A model generated the notes under the pieces. It worked only from the letters and a program-made list of their open reading frames with translations, had not been told where the DNA came from and did no database searches. DNA of 64,000 nucleotides from Mucidula mucida (Eukaryota > Basidiomycota > Agaricomycetes > Agaricales > Physalacriaceae). Both the position numbers and the translations under genes were made by a program. Location: positions 1 to 64,000 of the forward strand of contig JADNYV010000004.1 in NCBI GenBank assembly GCA_015501055.1, written 5' to 3'. Shown in pieces: positions 12,271-24,240 of the stretch (within the stretch, counting starts at the first letter, position 1; each line of letters opens with the position of its first letter).

Positions 12271-12536
12271 TCTATCTATATATGCTATATACTATTCAGA
12301 ATGGATTGTTTGTATTCCTTTGCGAAAAAGAGCAGCGATAATCTACTGCTACCGGACGCGTCGTTGGTGATTCGCGTTCTTGATGAGAAGGTAAGATTGG
12401 GCGCGTTTCGTCCACTCCAACCGAGGTTAGCAAGTTTACAAGACAGGCGTCTCCCAAGTACACCTCTACGAACACTCTTATAACAGGTTACAATACATAA
12501 AATACAAGAAAACGAAATGAAATATTAACAACGAAT

Positions 12537-14518
12537 CTAGGTGAGCTGTAACATACTTGCGTCCTCCACTGGCCCCATATTGCCGTCCAGAGATGCAGAT
12601 GGCTGCACTTCGTTCACGATTGTGCCTTGTCCAGTAGTCCCGAACTGCATAGGCCCAACACTCGCGCCCATCTGCGCTTTTAAACTCTCCATCGTCCTTT
12701 TCATATTCGCCCTCTCCTGAACCAATGCTATCCGCTGACTCTCGATACCCTTACGTTCATCCTCCAGTATCTCCTCTAGTTCCTCAAACTGGGACATTTT
12801 GAGCTCCAATTTAGTCAACGTCAGCTTGATCATGTTGGCGAGCGTGGACCGTATTTGAGTCTCCTCGGCCTCGGCGAGTGCAGTGGCGGCTTTGGCGGAA
12901 GACTTGAGCGCCAGGTCGGCGGCACGGACAACCTTGGAATGGGGAATAGTCTTGGAAGGCGACTTTCCACCCTCCGAGCCCTCTGCAGCTGGCCGGTCCT
13001 CCTCCATTTTGTCGTCCTCCTTCTCCGCCTTAACACTGTTGTCGGTCAGCTCGTGTAAAGCAGTTTTCGCTGCCTCTGAAGCGACTCCAGGGCTAACGAC
13101 ACCCGCCAAGAATGCAACAACACTCATGACTGGGTTGTCGGCTTGCTCGAATGGCACTCGTCCGAAGCGCAGTGGACCCATAGAACCTTCAGTGTTTAGG
13201 TACGGGTCCTCGATGGGTAGCTCCAGGAATTTCCGAATGCACTGCTGGGCGGTCTTTGTCACGACGTGCTCTTCAATTTTGGTCCACTCATCGTCGAACA
13301 TTTCAACGCCCTCCAGTAGCGCCAGAACCTCTTGATCTGACCAAGTATCGCCCTCTGTTGAAGGAGTAACGCCAGTCAGCTTGACAAAGTCACCGCTGAA
13401 CATGGTTGATGGGAAACGACCATCCAAGTAGCAGGGCCCACACAGCTGAAATTTTTTGTCCTTGAGGGAGTGGTATCGTACTTGTGTGCAGTCGGAACCA
13501 CAAGTATCGCAAGAGTAAAGACCGCTGGCGGGCATGGTGGTACCGTTCGCGCCATTGGCGAGTTCCTTGGCTTCAGAAGAATTGATTGGCCGACTGGCTT
13601 TGGATGTGGTTTGGTATATAGAGGAACGAAGTTCAAGGGAGGCAGAGGCGGGGGCACCAGACGATTTCTGTGCACCGTTGACGGCAGCTGCGCCAGGGTT
13701 TGTGGGACGTGTACCGGGATGTAGAGATTGGAGGCCGCGCGGGGTGTCGAGAATGACGCGGAAATGGCCAGTGAAGGGTGGCACAAGAGCAGCTGGGCGC
13801 GTGTCCGGGTCGATCTAAAGAGTATGAGAGAACAGATAGCAGACATGGCAAGAGTATTGACCTGGTAATTTATGAGACCCCACTGCTCGAGGAACGCGTG
13901 CACTCTCATGATGGCGCAGACGTCTCCAGCAAGATTTCTACGACAGGCGGTAACGGTGAGATATTCCATGGGCCGCAGTCGGTATGTGTTTATCATAAAG
14001 TCGCGGTAGTCCTTGTATATGGCCGGCGTTTTTGAACGGTTGCGAGAGTTAAAAAACTCGGGAAGCGCCCTTCGCTCGACGGCATTAATCTTGGCCATGT
14101 CGAACCAGGCAGAATAGGACGGAATGATCACTTCATGCGTCTGCGCCGCGAGATATTTGCGCGCCTGCTCCTCAAGCCGCTGACGCGTAGCTTCGAGCTG
14201 TGCTGGGTCTTCATCGTCAGCTTCGTCGGCAGACTCGCCCTCTTCCTCGCCCATCGACACATCGCCACCGTCGTCGTCGTCGCCAAGAACCCGGACACGT
14301 GCATCTCCCTTGGACGACGACTCGCCCGTGACCGCACCCTCTTCGCTGGGCAGATTCCCAATGTCACCTCCCGGAACCGGGTCGAGCTCGTTGCGTTTTC
14401 CTAGGGCGTTGTCCGGGTCGACGGGCACGGCGCCTTGAGCTTTCTCGGATTCTGACAATTTGACCCGTTTCGAATCAGAGCCCGGAGAAGGTGACGCAGG
14501 GCGTTTCGGCGAGCTCAT
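12537..14518 (-). CDS. SWI/SNF-RSC core subunit (RSC8/SWI3/SMARCC)
   Basis: A scaffold subunit of SWI/SNF- or RSC-type nucleosome remodellers. Two exons (14518-13862 and 13814-12537) give 644 residues. An acidic, low-complexity N-terminus is followed by a SWIRM domain (about 129-219; [11 protein letters not shown] to [11 protein letters not shown]). The intron lies directly after it. A zinc-binding module follows around 318-365 (CDTCGSDC and CGPCYLDG), then a SANT domain around 375-425 ([17 protein letters not shown]). A C-terminal leucine-rich coiled coil mediates dimerisation in this family. Order and spacing match Rsc8/SMARCC exactly. Most fungi have one or two such genes; sequence here does not decide between the RSC and SWI/SNF paralogue. 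Confidence 0.94.
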
Positions 14519-15147
14519 CGTGGCGGTCTTCAACAATGTAAAGTGGCTGTGACACAACCTTTGGCAGTTGATACGGTTCCAAACAACTTCCTTGTAAGGA
14601 CCATCACCGCATGATGGCAGTCAATTTAGCAGAGATATACGCCGACGAGCATGAAATGCCTGATTACAGTTTCCTAGAGAGTTAGCCGCGAGTCGCTTCA
14701 ACCCCATGTGGTATTCCAGGCCGTCCAACTCGAGACCATTACTAGAAGCTGAAGGACAATTAAATGTCGGCATACCCATTGAATGTTTATTGCTTCGGAT
14801 ATCGGGGCCTGAGTGATATTCAAGTTACCGGTTTGTTTTTCTTTTGCCACAACTTGAGTTGTCTCTAAGCTTCTTCTAGCGCGTGCCGACGTCTTCCACT
14901 CACTCTGCACTGGGCAGTGTGCGCTCCTTTCAGCCTCTCATACAATAGGGGCTGTAGAACATCTCTTCTGGGACAATTACGAGGCTGGTACACATCAACG
15001 CGTGCTACTGTATATGATACGGTGAGCGTTATGTACTGTGGAAAAAGAGCGTGCAAACGTACTTGTCTGATGAGGGTATCACCTTGGAAGAACATGAATA
15101 CAAATTGACAACAAAAGTCTACGCTTTCGTACCGCTTCTGGGGCGCT
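14519..15147. other. Intergenic upstream of RSC8-like gene
   Basis: This is the presumed promoter of the RSC8-like gene on the minus strand. I see no conserved coding sequence in the short open frames here. Confidence 0.45.
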
Positions 15148-15452
15148 ATGCGAGTCTGGAAAATCGACAGTTACAACTACACTCCACCCGTGCATCGCAG
15201 CCGTTCTTGCTAGTCGCTTCAATTTCCGTTTCCACCACGAGCATGCCCTTGCGCTCATAATGCAAGATCGAGCCCTTCATGGAACGTCCTATTTGGGCAT
15301 CATTCTTCGATCCTCCGCACTACTTTGGGCGGCCTGTGGAATGTATAGCAGAAGACGCCGGCGAAGAGGCTTCCAGAAGAGAAGAACTTTACGCAAATGA
15401 GACTGCAGTGCTTGCGAAGCGTGTGGAGGACATGATTTCCTCTCGCTCATGA
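15148..15452 (+). CDS. Possible small hypothetical protein (two exons)
   Basis: Exon 15148-15189 joined to 15267-15452 by a 77-bp GT-AG intron would give an acidic protein of about 75 residues. It starts MRVWKIDSYNYTPP and has a helical, Glu/Arg-rich C-terminus ending at TGA. The composition looks protein-like, and a different frame upstream could extend it. I do not recognise the family. It converges with the first pectate lyase gene. Confidence 0.3.
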
Positions 15453-15604
15453 CAAATATTCATGTTGGATGAAATTTCTCTTCATGTAAAGTGTGTCTTT
15501 GATGAGTTTCTTGTTGTTGCGCGAAAGGTTTTGTAAAAGGTTTCATGTACAACTTGTTAGACTAATCCGAACACCCTAAATTCAAAGTAACCACACCATT
15601 CCCG

Positions 15605-16995
15605 CTAAAGTTCGGTGATGTCAGAGGTCGTGTACTTGCAGTACTGCAAAGGTGGATTTATTAGACTGTGTATGTCAATGGATCGTAGCACTCACAGTTC
15701 CATCTGGACCACTGCCAGTCTTGGGGGGTTCATCGCCGTCGTCGTTTCCAGTGTATCTGGCAAGGACATTAGACAAGGGAATATGCTCATGTTATGCATC
15801 AGCCACGCACCTCACGCAAATGTCGTTAACATCGTCAACCTGGGTTGTCCTGATAGTAGCAGTGCTGGTGGCGGTGTAAGCGAATTAGAACGTCCGAAAG
15901 ACAATGCCTCTTACTCTCCGTAGTTGCTAGACACAAAAGTGAGTATGGACTTAACACTTTGAAGAAGAGCGCAGTTCTCACGTGTTGATGCCCACAAGAG
16001 CAGATCCATCCACAGCCCAAACATCGTTGACCTTCCAGCAAAGTGAGCAAAAACCCATGATCAGTCATTTGGGTTGCTTACCTGGACCGTTCGCTTGTAT
16101 TGCGTACTACATAGCGATGAGAGGAGTGTAACACAAGCTTATTGATAACCTACCCGCAGTTGCCGCACTAAACAAATTTTGAGTCATAGGAGGAGGGCGA
16201 ACGATATAATAAACGCACGCTTCTGTAGAGCTTGCCAAAGTCTTCGACGTAGAACTGCGCAACGCTTCAGTACAGCCATACCCTCCAAAAGTATGATGAT
16301 TCCTACAGAGTTGATGATGACGGTGCCGCCTCCGTTGTGTTGGACAACCTTGTCACTGGCATGCTTCGCCTACAAAGGTGTCAGGCTTGGCTCCAGAGAC
16401 GTAACGAAAGGAATCTTACACCTCCATAGTTGATATGAGAAGTACCAGACTTTTGTTTGATGGTAATCGCGTCTTCACAAACATCCTACGCGACGTCATT
16501 AATAACCCAAATTCACTAACGCGACTTGGGACCACAAATACCTCGAAGAAAACGTGGTCGAGCGTGCAAGAGCCTAGCAAAGGTGAATTCGTCGTAGACA
16601 GCACATTGTCATTGAAATGCACAAACCCAAACAATGAACTCCTTCCGCCTGGTTGGCTCCAATAACGACTCGACTCAAGGTCGCGCCCTCTTCAAGAAGG
16701 AAGACGGCATCAGAGTCTCCTCCTTCAGCCTGTCCACTGCAAGCACCAGACCCTCTATCGTAACGCGTGTACGCCGAAGAGGGAGTGAATGTCTCTCCAG
16801 CCTTGACAGTGATAGGAGAGCTCAGCGAGCTGGTAGTGGGAGGCGTCGGGAACACATTCGTAGCCGCACGACGCTCCAGCCTATACAACGCGTTAAAGCT
16901 TGCAAGGATAAAATAATCGCGTGGAATTATACGTACGGGTTAGCGCTGGCGAGAACGGCCACGGCAACTAGTGAGAGAATCTCCTTGGAGAACAT
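15605..16995 (-). CDS. Secreted pectate lyase, PL3 family (copy A)
   Basis: Cleaves polygalacturonate in plant cell walls by beta-elimination, outside the cell. Thirteen exons encode 254 residues. A signal peptide of about 19 residues is followed by LERR, a likely Kex2-type propeptide cut. The PL3 signatures appear in order: [81 protein letters not shown] and a GSGPDGTYC end. The conserved cysteines are all present. The gene is unusually cut up: coding exons of 12, 14, 25 and 32 nt occur. The tandem paralogue (18055-19502) shares the structure except for one intron. A TATA box and a conserved 16-mer lie just upstream. Confidence 0.93.
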
Positions 16996-17050
16996 GACTA
17001 GTAAGTAGTAGCTGCAAACAACTGAGGAACTCTCGACAACTCTTCAGTGC

Positions 17051-17086
17051 TGTTTTATAGGGATACCAGAGGTCCGGACGGCCCGT
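17051..17086 (-). promoter_or_regulatory. Copy A promoter: TATA box and conserved GC-rich 16-mer
   Basis: On the minus strand a CTATAAAA box (17051-17060) lies about 60 bp before the ATG. Ten bases further upstream is a 16-mer (17071-17086; plus strand GGTCCGGACGGCCCGT). It matches the copy B promoter at 14 of 16 positions and at the same distance from the ATG (76 versus 78 bp). The CGG-rich core resembles sites bound by fungal Zn2Cys6 regulators, but no specific factor is implied. Confidence 0.6.
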
Positions 17087-17154
17087 CGACACAGTGCGCA
17101 CAAGTTACAAGCAGTTTGGTAGTTCGACCGTTTGAAAGAAAAAAAACGCCGCTG

Positions 17155-17257
17155 CCGATTTTCACCCAGGTCCCAGCGCAGTCTCCAGGGGACTTAGATA
17201 AAGGCTTGGCACGAAATATAAACGCGTGTCAGTATAATAGAACATCACGAGCGAGGG
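17155..17257 (-). promoter_or_regulatory. Further promoter blocks shared by the pectate lyase pair
   Basis: CCGATTTTCACCCAG (17155-17169) and ACATCACGAGCGAGGG (17242-17257) recur upstream of copy B at 19644-19658 and 19715-19730, in the same order. The second block matches at 15 of 16 positions. They could be regulatory sites or leftover duplicated sequence. Confidence 0.5.
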
Positions 17258-18054
17258 ACAACCAAAGGGTCCGCATTGATTCAAGGAACATCGACGGTCG
17301 AGAATTCAGATGGCAGAAGGATAAGAGACGAGCTCGTGGGACACACGTGGATGTGTCGAATCGAATCAGAAGATGGCGAGTATGCTGTACCATATCCAGC
17401 AATCGCGAGGCCAATGGCTGTGAGAATAACCACGCTGAGAACCTAGTCCGGTAAAGACTATAACCAGTCTCATCCACGGAAGATGATACACGTATATTGA
17501 GTCCCCTGGTGCACGCGTTAAGTATACGACTTCGTTTTCTAGATGGACAACTCAAATTCGCATCAGTCACATGAATAATCTCTCGGTAAAAGCTACCTTT
17601 GTTTGACCGTTCGCACGCACGACTAGCAGTCACCCGTTGTCGGGTTTCAATGATACCATTTGGCTGGTACATGCACCGCCCGGGCCGCCGTAGAGAGACT
17701 GAACGTACCGGTACCTCAGTTCGTATAGTCTCGTTGACAGTTGCATTGTCTTCAGCTCATCTTCTGACCGCACAGCCATCTAAGAAGGTCATTCTCCGGG
17801 ACTGAACGCGGGGTTATATGCCCTGTCAATTCGGTGCAAAAACTCGCTTCGTTTGGGTCCTCCGAGTCCTGTCCTCCCTCGATGACGATGAGAAGCGCCC
17901 ATCTATCTGAAGTCCACGGCCACACCCAATTCAACTGTGGACACGAACTTTGTTCCCAACAAACCATCGCTAACAAAACAGTAATAGACACAAAAAAACA
18001 TGAAAGAGGAGACGTTCAGAAAATTCGATAAGCCACTAAAAGCAGGTTCTCATT

Positions 18055-19502
18055 TCAGAGCTCCGTGATGTCAGACGACGTGTATTTGCAGTACTAATGG
18101 CAAGTCAATATCATTGTAAAGTCAATTATGTAGACGTTTTGTACTCACCGTCGAGTCGGGACCACTTCCAATCTCATCGGGCTCGTCGCCATCATCATTG
18201 CCCTCGTATCTAGTAGACATGTCAATGGGAGCTTTGCAGATGAGCTGATCGGTCTAGATACCTTTCACAGATTGTGTCAACGTCGTCGACCTGAGTTGTC
18301 CTGATAGTGGCGGAACTAGACATTCGTGTTAAGACAGCCAGCCGCGCTCAGAAGATGGAAAGCAAATCTCACTCCCCGTAATTTCTGCGGAGTAAAGATC
18401 CGTCATTTATGCATTTAAAGGTATGAACGTCGCACTTACGAGTTTATGCCAGCAAGAACGCTACCGTCAACGGCCCAAACATCATTGATCTAGAGAAACC
18501 TTGTTGAGACCTTGCGCTAAACGAGAGTTCTGGTACTTACTTGAACAGCTCTTTTGTATTGAGTTCTGCAATATTGATGAGTAGGAAACTTAGTCGTCGC
18601 GACAGGACAACTTACTTGCAGTTTCCGCACTGAAGACAACCAATCATGAGTAAACACAACTAAGAGCAGCAAAGGTACGCCTACGCTTCTGTACAATTTG
18701 CCGAAATCCTCAACGTAGAACTTGGCGCTTTGTTAGTGTTCAAGAGAGGGAGCTGAATAGGCGCATACCGAGTTGATGATGACAGTACCACCTGGTTTCA
18801 TGAATTTTTAGTGGGAAGGTCTGCGAACCAATTGTTAAGATACAAACCGCCGTTGTGTTGAACGACTTTGTCTTCGGCGTGTTTGGCCTAACGAAACGAG
18901 TGAGGAATAGAGGAGGTAGTAGAGAATATGACTTACACCACCATAGTTGATATGAGAAGTACCCGAGGTCTGCTTGATGGTAATCGCGTCTTCGCAGACA
19001 TCCTGAAAAGGCATTTGAGCAGCTGAACCAGCGCTTGAGCGCATCTCGGCCACTCACCTCGAAGAAAACGTGGTCAAGAGTGCAAGAGCCTGCAATCAAT
19101 CAAAAATATATCGCGCTAAAGTAGTGAGTAAATTCGAACCCAAACAATGAACTCCTTCAGCCTGGTTCGCGCCGATGACGACGCGACTCAAGGTAGCGCC
19201 CTCCTCAAGAAGGAAGACGGCGTCAGAATCTCCACCTTCAGTCTGCCCTTCGCAAGCTCCAGAACCTCTATCGTATCGAGTGTACGCTTGAGAAGGTGTG
19301 AAGGTCTCCCCCGCAGCGATGGTAATGGGAGAGCTCAGAGAGCTAGTCGTAGGAGGCGTTGGGAAGACATTAGTAGCCGTGCGCCGCTCCAGACTATTTA
19401 CAGTATCAGTCAATATAAATAATACACGCAAGCTTCGACTCACGGATCAGCGCGCGCAACGGCCGCCACTACGAATAGAGCCACCAATTTCTCAAAGAGC
19501 AT
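18055..19502 (-). CDS. Secreted pectate lyase, PL3 family (copy B)
   Basis: Tandem paralogue of copy A in the same orientation, with a signal peptide, the LERR processing site, [50 protein letters not shown] and LYRSCGNC. All exon borders traced in copy A recur, and copy B has one extra 56-bp intron (18792-18847) splitting the GGG run after VVQHN. The first coding exon is 59 nt in both copies. Near the C-terminus copy B reads [12 protein letters not shown], where copy A and typical PL3 enzymes have [11 protein letters not shown], so this copy may be diverging. The frame is open to TGA at 18055. The promoter shares a TATA box and three sequence blocks with copy A. Confidence 0.92.
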
Positions 19503-20279
19503 GTGTGACAGTGGAGGAGCACAGGGAGTTCACCTTGTAGTCTCTACATGATTTTCTACAGAATTTATAGCATCTCGAGGGTCCGGGCGGTCCGTTGGTG
19601 ACCGTAGTCTAAAGGTCAGTGGCGCAAAAAAGAGAGGACGGAACCGATTTTTTGCCAGCTTTTTACCGTACCTCTGGCTTTCATTGAGTGCTCCGCGGAG
19701 AAAACCAATAGCAGACATCACGAGCAAGGGCCTATATTATCTGGCCATGCAGTTCCACGGTCGTAATCAAGGAAAGTGGCAAAAATAGACTGTGCATCGC
19801 GACAAAAATAGAGAAGGGGTGAGATATACAAGAGATATTCGACGCTGGACCTGCGTTGAACCATGCAGAAACGGAATAAGAGAAGTACGCAGAATGATGA
19901 CAGACCGTCACGAGGAAGGCGGTGGATATTCTGCCATTCAACGATGCGTAGGTTGGATAAATCGTGGTTGGCGCGTGGGCTCTTTCAAGAAAAGAAGAGA
20001 CCTATAGCATGGCAGAATCTGTCCCATGTCGTCCGCGTGCAAAAGTTCCCGAACGTATCCTTGAGAACGCGACTGGTCGGATAAAAAACCCAAAATGCGA
20101 CGTATGTAGCCCCTAAATAAGCAAAAGACACGACGTGTAAGGTCTATAGCACCGCCAGTGAGTCCCGTCAAGCATAAACGAAATCAGAGGATGATGGTGG
20201 TTGTGGTTTGAACTATAGTGGCGCCGTGAATCACATGGCAACTGTCATATGTAGAAGCGCGGTTTGGTTGCCGACTCTC
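19503..20279. other. Intergenic with copy B promoter
   Basis: The first 230 bp carry the promoter of pectate lyase copy B. The remainder is presumed promoter of the TMEM135-like gene, and no further gene is visible. Confidence 0.5.
19561..19595 (-). promoter_or_regulatory. Copy B promoter: TATA box and conserved GC-rich 16-mer
   Basis: A minus-strand CTATAAAT box (19561-19570) and the 16-mer at 19580-19595 (plus strand GGTCCGGGCGGTCCGT) sit 60-95 bp before the ATG. Spacing is the same as in copy A. Confidence 0.6.
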
Positions 20280-22105
20280 ATGGCCTCCCCGCGACGACAG
20301 CTTTTACCTTCTTTTCCAGAGGATCCCACTCACCCTGCACAAGTAGCGCTTAGACATATGGCCTCGCCTTATCGCTGTCTCTCGCGCCGGCGGTGACCCC
20401 GCTGCTCACGTCGGTGCTCACAACAAATAAGTCGACCAAAACCCACCTCAAAGCGCTGCGGAGGCTGCTCAAGCGAGAGCTAGGCCTCGGAGGCTTCGCG
20501 TTCGCCGTCACCCTCGCCGTCGGTGGCGGTTCTATCCTGAGATCATTGTGGAACGTTCTTGACCAATTACCACCACCTTCGGATGATGAACACCCATACA
20601 GACGCGTCTTGCGCCGCCTGCAACGTTCATTGGCCTCCTTGGACCTCACAGTGACCCAAAAGACGTTCATTTCGTTCTGCCTCACATCCTCTTTGGGCAT
20701 CTTTCTGCTCCAAAATGGCCGTCACCGCTCCATCTTCAGCAGACCCAAACCATCGCGCACTCTAGATCTCACCCTTCTACTGCTTGTACGGGCTCTCGAT
20801 GCAGTCGTGCAGTCATTTGTCTTCCACCGTTCATCTCGCGTCCGTGATCAGAGCAAAAATCCCATCACACTTCTCTACCACCGGATGCTCTTCGACAGCG
20901 GCTACTCAAGGAGAAGCATGAGATAGCACAGAAAAAGAATAGAGACACCTTGACAACACAGATAGACGGTCTTGTGTTTTGGGCATGTAGTGCAAGGTTT
21001 GCTGACCTGTTATCCACTCTTCAAGCGCCTCAACATCCGACAGGATAATGTGGTGTTTCTTCTATGAACCGACACAATTACCGCATTCCTATGTTCGGTG
21101 GATTGGAGCTTTGGCCGATGTTGACCCACGTCTTTTGAAAACTCTCCAGCTCATTCGGGAGAAGAAATGGTCCTACGTGACTGGTTCTGCCAACCATCTA
21201 TCGCTATTGGAAGATTTCGCCGTCGACCTGGGGTATCCATCGGCTTGGGGAAACCCAGCCGTGTTACCGGCCTATGGCGGGAGTATCGCCGACAAGGCTT
21301 GGACTATGTTGGGCGTGAGCACCGGCCAAAGGTAGGCGGTCTACCTTGCTCGATGGTTCATGGTGGCATGGGATCTAGCTTGGGGCTAGCCCATAGTTGT
21401 ACTGCCAATACTTCTTTGAGGGTCCTCAGGGCTCTGGTCCAATCGATTTCATCTACCTTCCTGTGCATTTCATTCCTACGTTCCTCACGCGTCCTAAACT
21501 CCTTCTCCGTCCTCACCGCATTCTAAAGACGCTGCTTGGCTCGCTACGCAGTGCATCGTTTTTGTCCGCTTTCATCGCTTCATACTGGTACACGGTCTGC
21601 CTCACTCGTTCGCTGGTATTGGCGCGCCTTTTCCCCTCGATATCGCACGACTTTTGGGATGGTCCCTACGGATGCATTCTTGCAGGCTGCATAGCTTGTG
21701 GTAGTAGCATTTGGATTGAAAATCCTCGTAGGCGTGGCGAGATGGCAATGTACGTTATACCCCGAGCCTTGCGGACGCTATTGCCAGAGTCTTTCATTCG
21801 CAGTCGCAGTATACTCGTCCTCGAAAGGTATGTTGTTTTTCGTTGGCTTGTCAATGCTGATTTTTGGTTTTCATAGATTAGTATTCACGTTGTCGTTGTC
21901 GTCGCTTGTCACCGCGATGATCCATCGGCCTGATTCCCTTCGTGGGCTTTCGCGGTGGGCTCTAGCCTTCGTGATCAACGGCCCCAACGCAGGATTTTGG
22001 CAAAAGCGACGGTCTTTTGATCCGAGTATTCCTGTTACGCCCAGTATTCCACCTACGCCCGCGCTACGAGATACCAATGATACCCAGACATCGAGTGAAC
22101 AATAG
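20280..22105 (+). CDS. TMEM135-like multi-pass membrane protein, with three apparent frame breaks
   Basis: Resembles fungal TMEM135 relatives, which in animals act in peroxisomal and mitochondrial dynamics. Recognisable segments are MWCFFYEP and SYVRWIGALADVDPRLL, IYLPVHF, ISHDFWDGPYGCILAGC, WIENPRRRGEMAMYVIPRA and HRPDSLRGLSRWALAF. Introns at 20840-20898, 20997-21043 and 21828-21876 splice cleanly. The conserved reading changes frame without an intron near 20352-20356 (between HPAQVALR and YGLALSL), near 21314-21330 and near 21441-21450, each equivalent to one missing base. A single 82-bp intron (21315-21396) could bypass the last two, but it would remove a segment (GLPCSMVHGGMGSS) that looks coding. 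It is either a damaged gene or carries sequencing indels; neighbouring genes suggest indels. Confidence 0.65.
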
Positions 22106-22351
22106 TAGTTCAAGTACTGTAAATTAGTCTAATCTTTTCAGGCGGACCTTGGAACTTGTACATGACTTGCCTAAGAATTTATAAAACGTATTCTGACACT
22201 ATTTGAGTATATCGTAATGAGGCATCCCACAGTATCCGGACATCCACTTGGGGACGGAGGAGGTGCTTCGGTTCCCAAAAAGGAAGGTTTCTTGGTAACG
22301 CGTAACATTTCCTTTTGTGGCGGCCAATTCATCTTGACTGCGCTCATCGAC

Positions 22352-24240
22352 ATGGGCTTGCTGTTTTCCATTCCATTAGCAGGTGTCTGGGCACCGTCGG
22401 CTCATCATGTCTTGCTGGACTCGCATTCTGCTGCACATCAACTGCTGGTGCGTAATGGCTGTTGCTTTCGAGTATTGCCCTCAACTCTCACAGCATCCAT
22501 GTTCTTCAAGTCATGCAACTGCAACTCTTCCATCGCTACTCGTGTCGGATTTGCTGTGAGAAGTGCTCTTCGAATCATTGTTAAATAAAACTCAAAGACT
22601 ACAGTTCATATTCTGTCTTAATTCAATCCTCGCGTGGGTCATGAAGACGGATGTTGCTATACGGCAAATCGAGAAATGGAGTTACGATTACATCAAGATG
22701 GATTGCGCAGGGGACAAGTGTTATGGTGTTCTGGCAGTGCGTATATATAACTCTCACCAGGAAAGCGTTCAATAATGGTTAGGTTCACCGCATATGCTTT
22801 GCCCTCGCCCTATTCCACGCCCTCCTTAGTATCTCGCTTATTGGCGTCCGGGACACTCGAGATATGCGAGCAGCTATTCAGAATGGGTGCGCTGTCATCC
22901 TATATTCTGTTTCCTGTCCCTAATAAACCTGTAGCTGGTGGGGACCCAAGGTACTCCTTTGGCTCGTCTTCGTTGTTGTTTCCTTCTTCATTCCCAACGG
23001 CTTCTTCATCTTCTGGGGAAACTACGTGTCCTTGATAGGTGCCACACTGTTCATCCTCCTCGGTCTAATCCTCCTCGTCGACTTTGCCCACTCCTGGTCC
23101 GAAATGTGTATGGAGAATTGGGAGAATTCATCGACTGGCTCCAATCTTTGGCAGTGGATCCTCGTCGGGTCTACGGCTTCCATGTACATTTTCACTATCA
23201 CCATGACCACCCTTCTGTTCGTGTTCTTTGGAGGATCAGGATGCGGACTCAATCGCTTCTTCATCGCCTTCAACCTCATTTTGTCCATCATAATCACCAT
23301 AATGTGTGTCCATCCGGTCGTGCAAGAGTATAACCCACGTTCTGGCCTGGCACAGTCCGGCATGGTCGCTGCGTACTGCACATACTTGATTGTGTCTGCG
23401 GTCAGCAATCACACCAACGACAAACATTCGTGTAATCCACTGCGGAATGGCACAGGCACGCGGACTACTGCCATCGTTATCGGCGGCGTCTTTACCTTCT
23501 TGGCTATCGCCTATTCCACTACGCGTGCGGCGACTCAAAGTCGGGCTTTGTCAGGAAAGAACAAGAAGGGAGCTGTACACTTGTCTGGTTCTGATCCCCT
23601 CGATGGACATTCTGAGCTTGGTGTAGTAAACACACAGCCGAAGAAGATAGACTCCCCAAGGTATCAGGCTTTGCTTGCTGCAGTCGAAGCGGGGTAAGCA
23701 TTTTTATGAGCTGGAAGAAAAGTTTGTTGACCCGCACTAGAGCAATTCCGGCTTCTGCTCTCAACGAGCCAGAATCTGATGACGAAGACGACGAAGTTGT
23801 CGGGGAGATGCGAGACGATGAGCGCTCTGGCACACGCTACAATGTATGCATTCCGCTTGCTTGCTTGAAAGCTCTCATTAATTGATTGATAGTACTCGTT
23901 CTTCCATATCATCTTTATTATGGCGACGATGTATGTCGCGATGTTATTAACTGACTGGTACGTCAAATCGCCGCTGTTTTCTGGTGTTCTCAAATGTGTG
24001 CGTAGGAATGTTGTATCCAAGAAGCCTCTTGGAAACGGCCCCGCCGATCCTAATGACGATGTGTATATCGGGCGTTCAGAAGTTGCGATGTGGATGCGTG
24101 TAGTTTCGAGCTGGGTTTGCATGCTCCTCTATATATGGAGCCTCATCGCGCCTGTCTTGATGCCTGACAGGTGAGTTCTTCTATATTGTTGTAGTCCCAT
24201 GTGCTGACTATGTTGAAGGTTCGACGACGTTTATAGTTAA
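22352..24240 (+). CDS. TMS1/Serinc-family membrane protein
   Basis: A multi-pass protein of the Serinc family, linked to serine-lipid incorporation or lipid scrambling. Conserved blocks are NCNSSIATRVGFA, NSILAWVMKT, YDYIKMDC, AVHRICFALALFH, RAAIQNGWWGPK, FFIPNGFF, LVDFAHSW, HPVVQEYNPRSGLAQ and GTRTT. The C-terminus has RSEVAMWMRVVSSWVCMLLY and ends DRFDDVYS. At least seven introns splice in frame. The start ATG at 22352 gives the family's MGLLFSIPLAG opening. Right after it the expected GTVGSSCLAGLAF helix is encoded one frame away (near 22384-22389), as if one base is missing; skipping that helix with a 133-bp intron would preserve the frame but lose a conserved transmembrane segment. Confidence 0.88.

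Larger units (their letters stand above)
16996..18054. other. Intergenic between the two pectate lyase genes
   Basis: This 1.06-kb gap holds the promoter of copy A and the 3' flank of copy B. Short blocks next to copy A recur in the same order upstream of copy B. The rest has no recognisable gene. Confidence 0.6.

Noticed and set aside
12830..13335. Long open frames on the plus strand opposite the RSC8-like gene
   Set aside because: They are antisense shadows of a strongly conserved coding exon.
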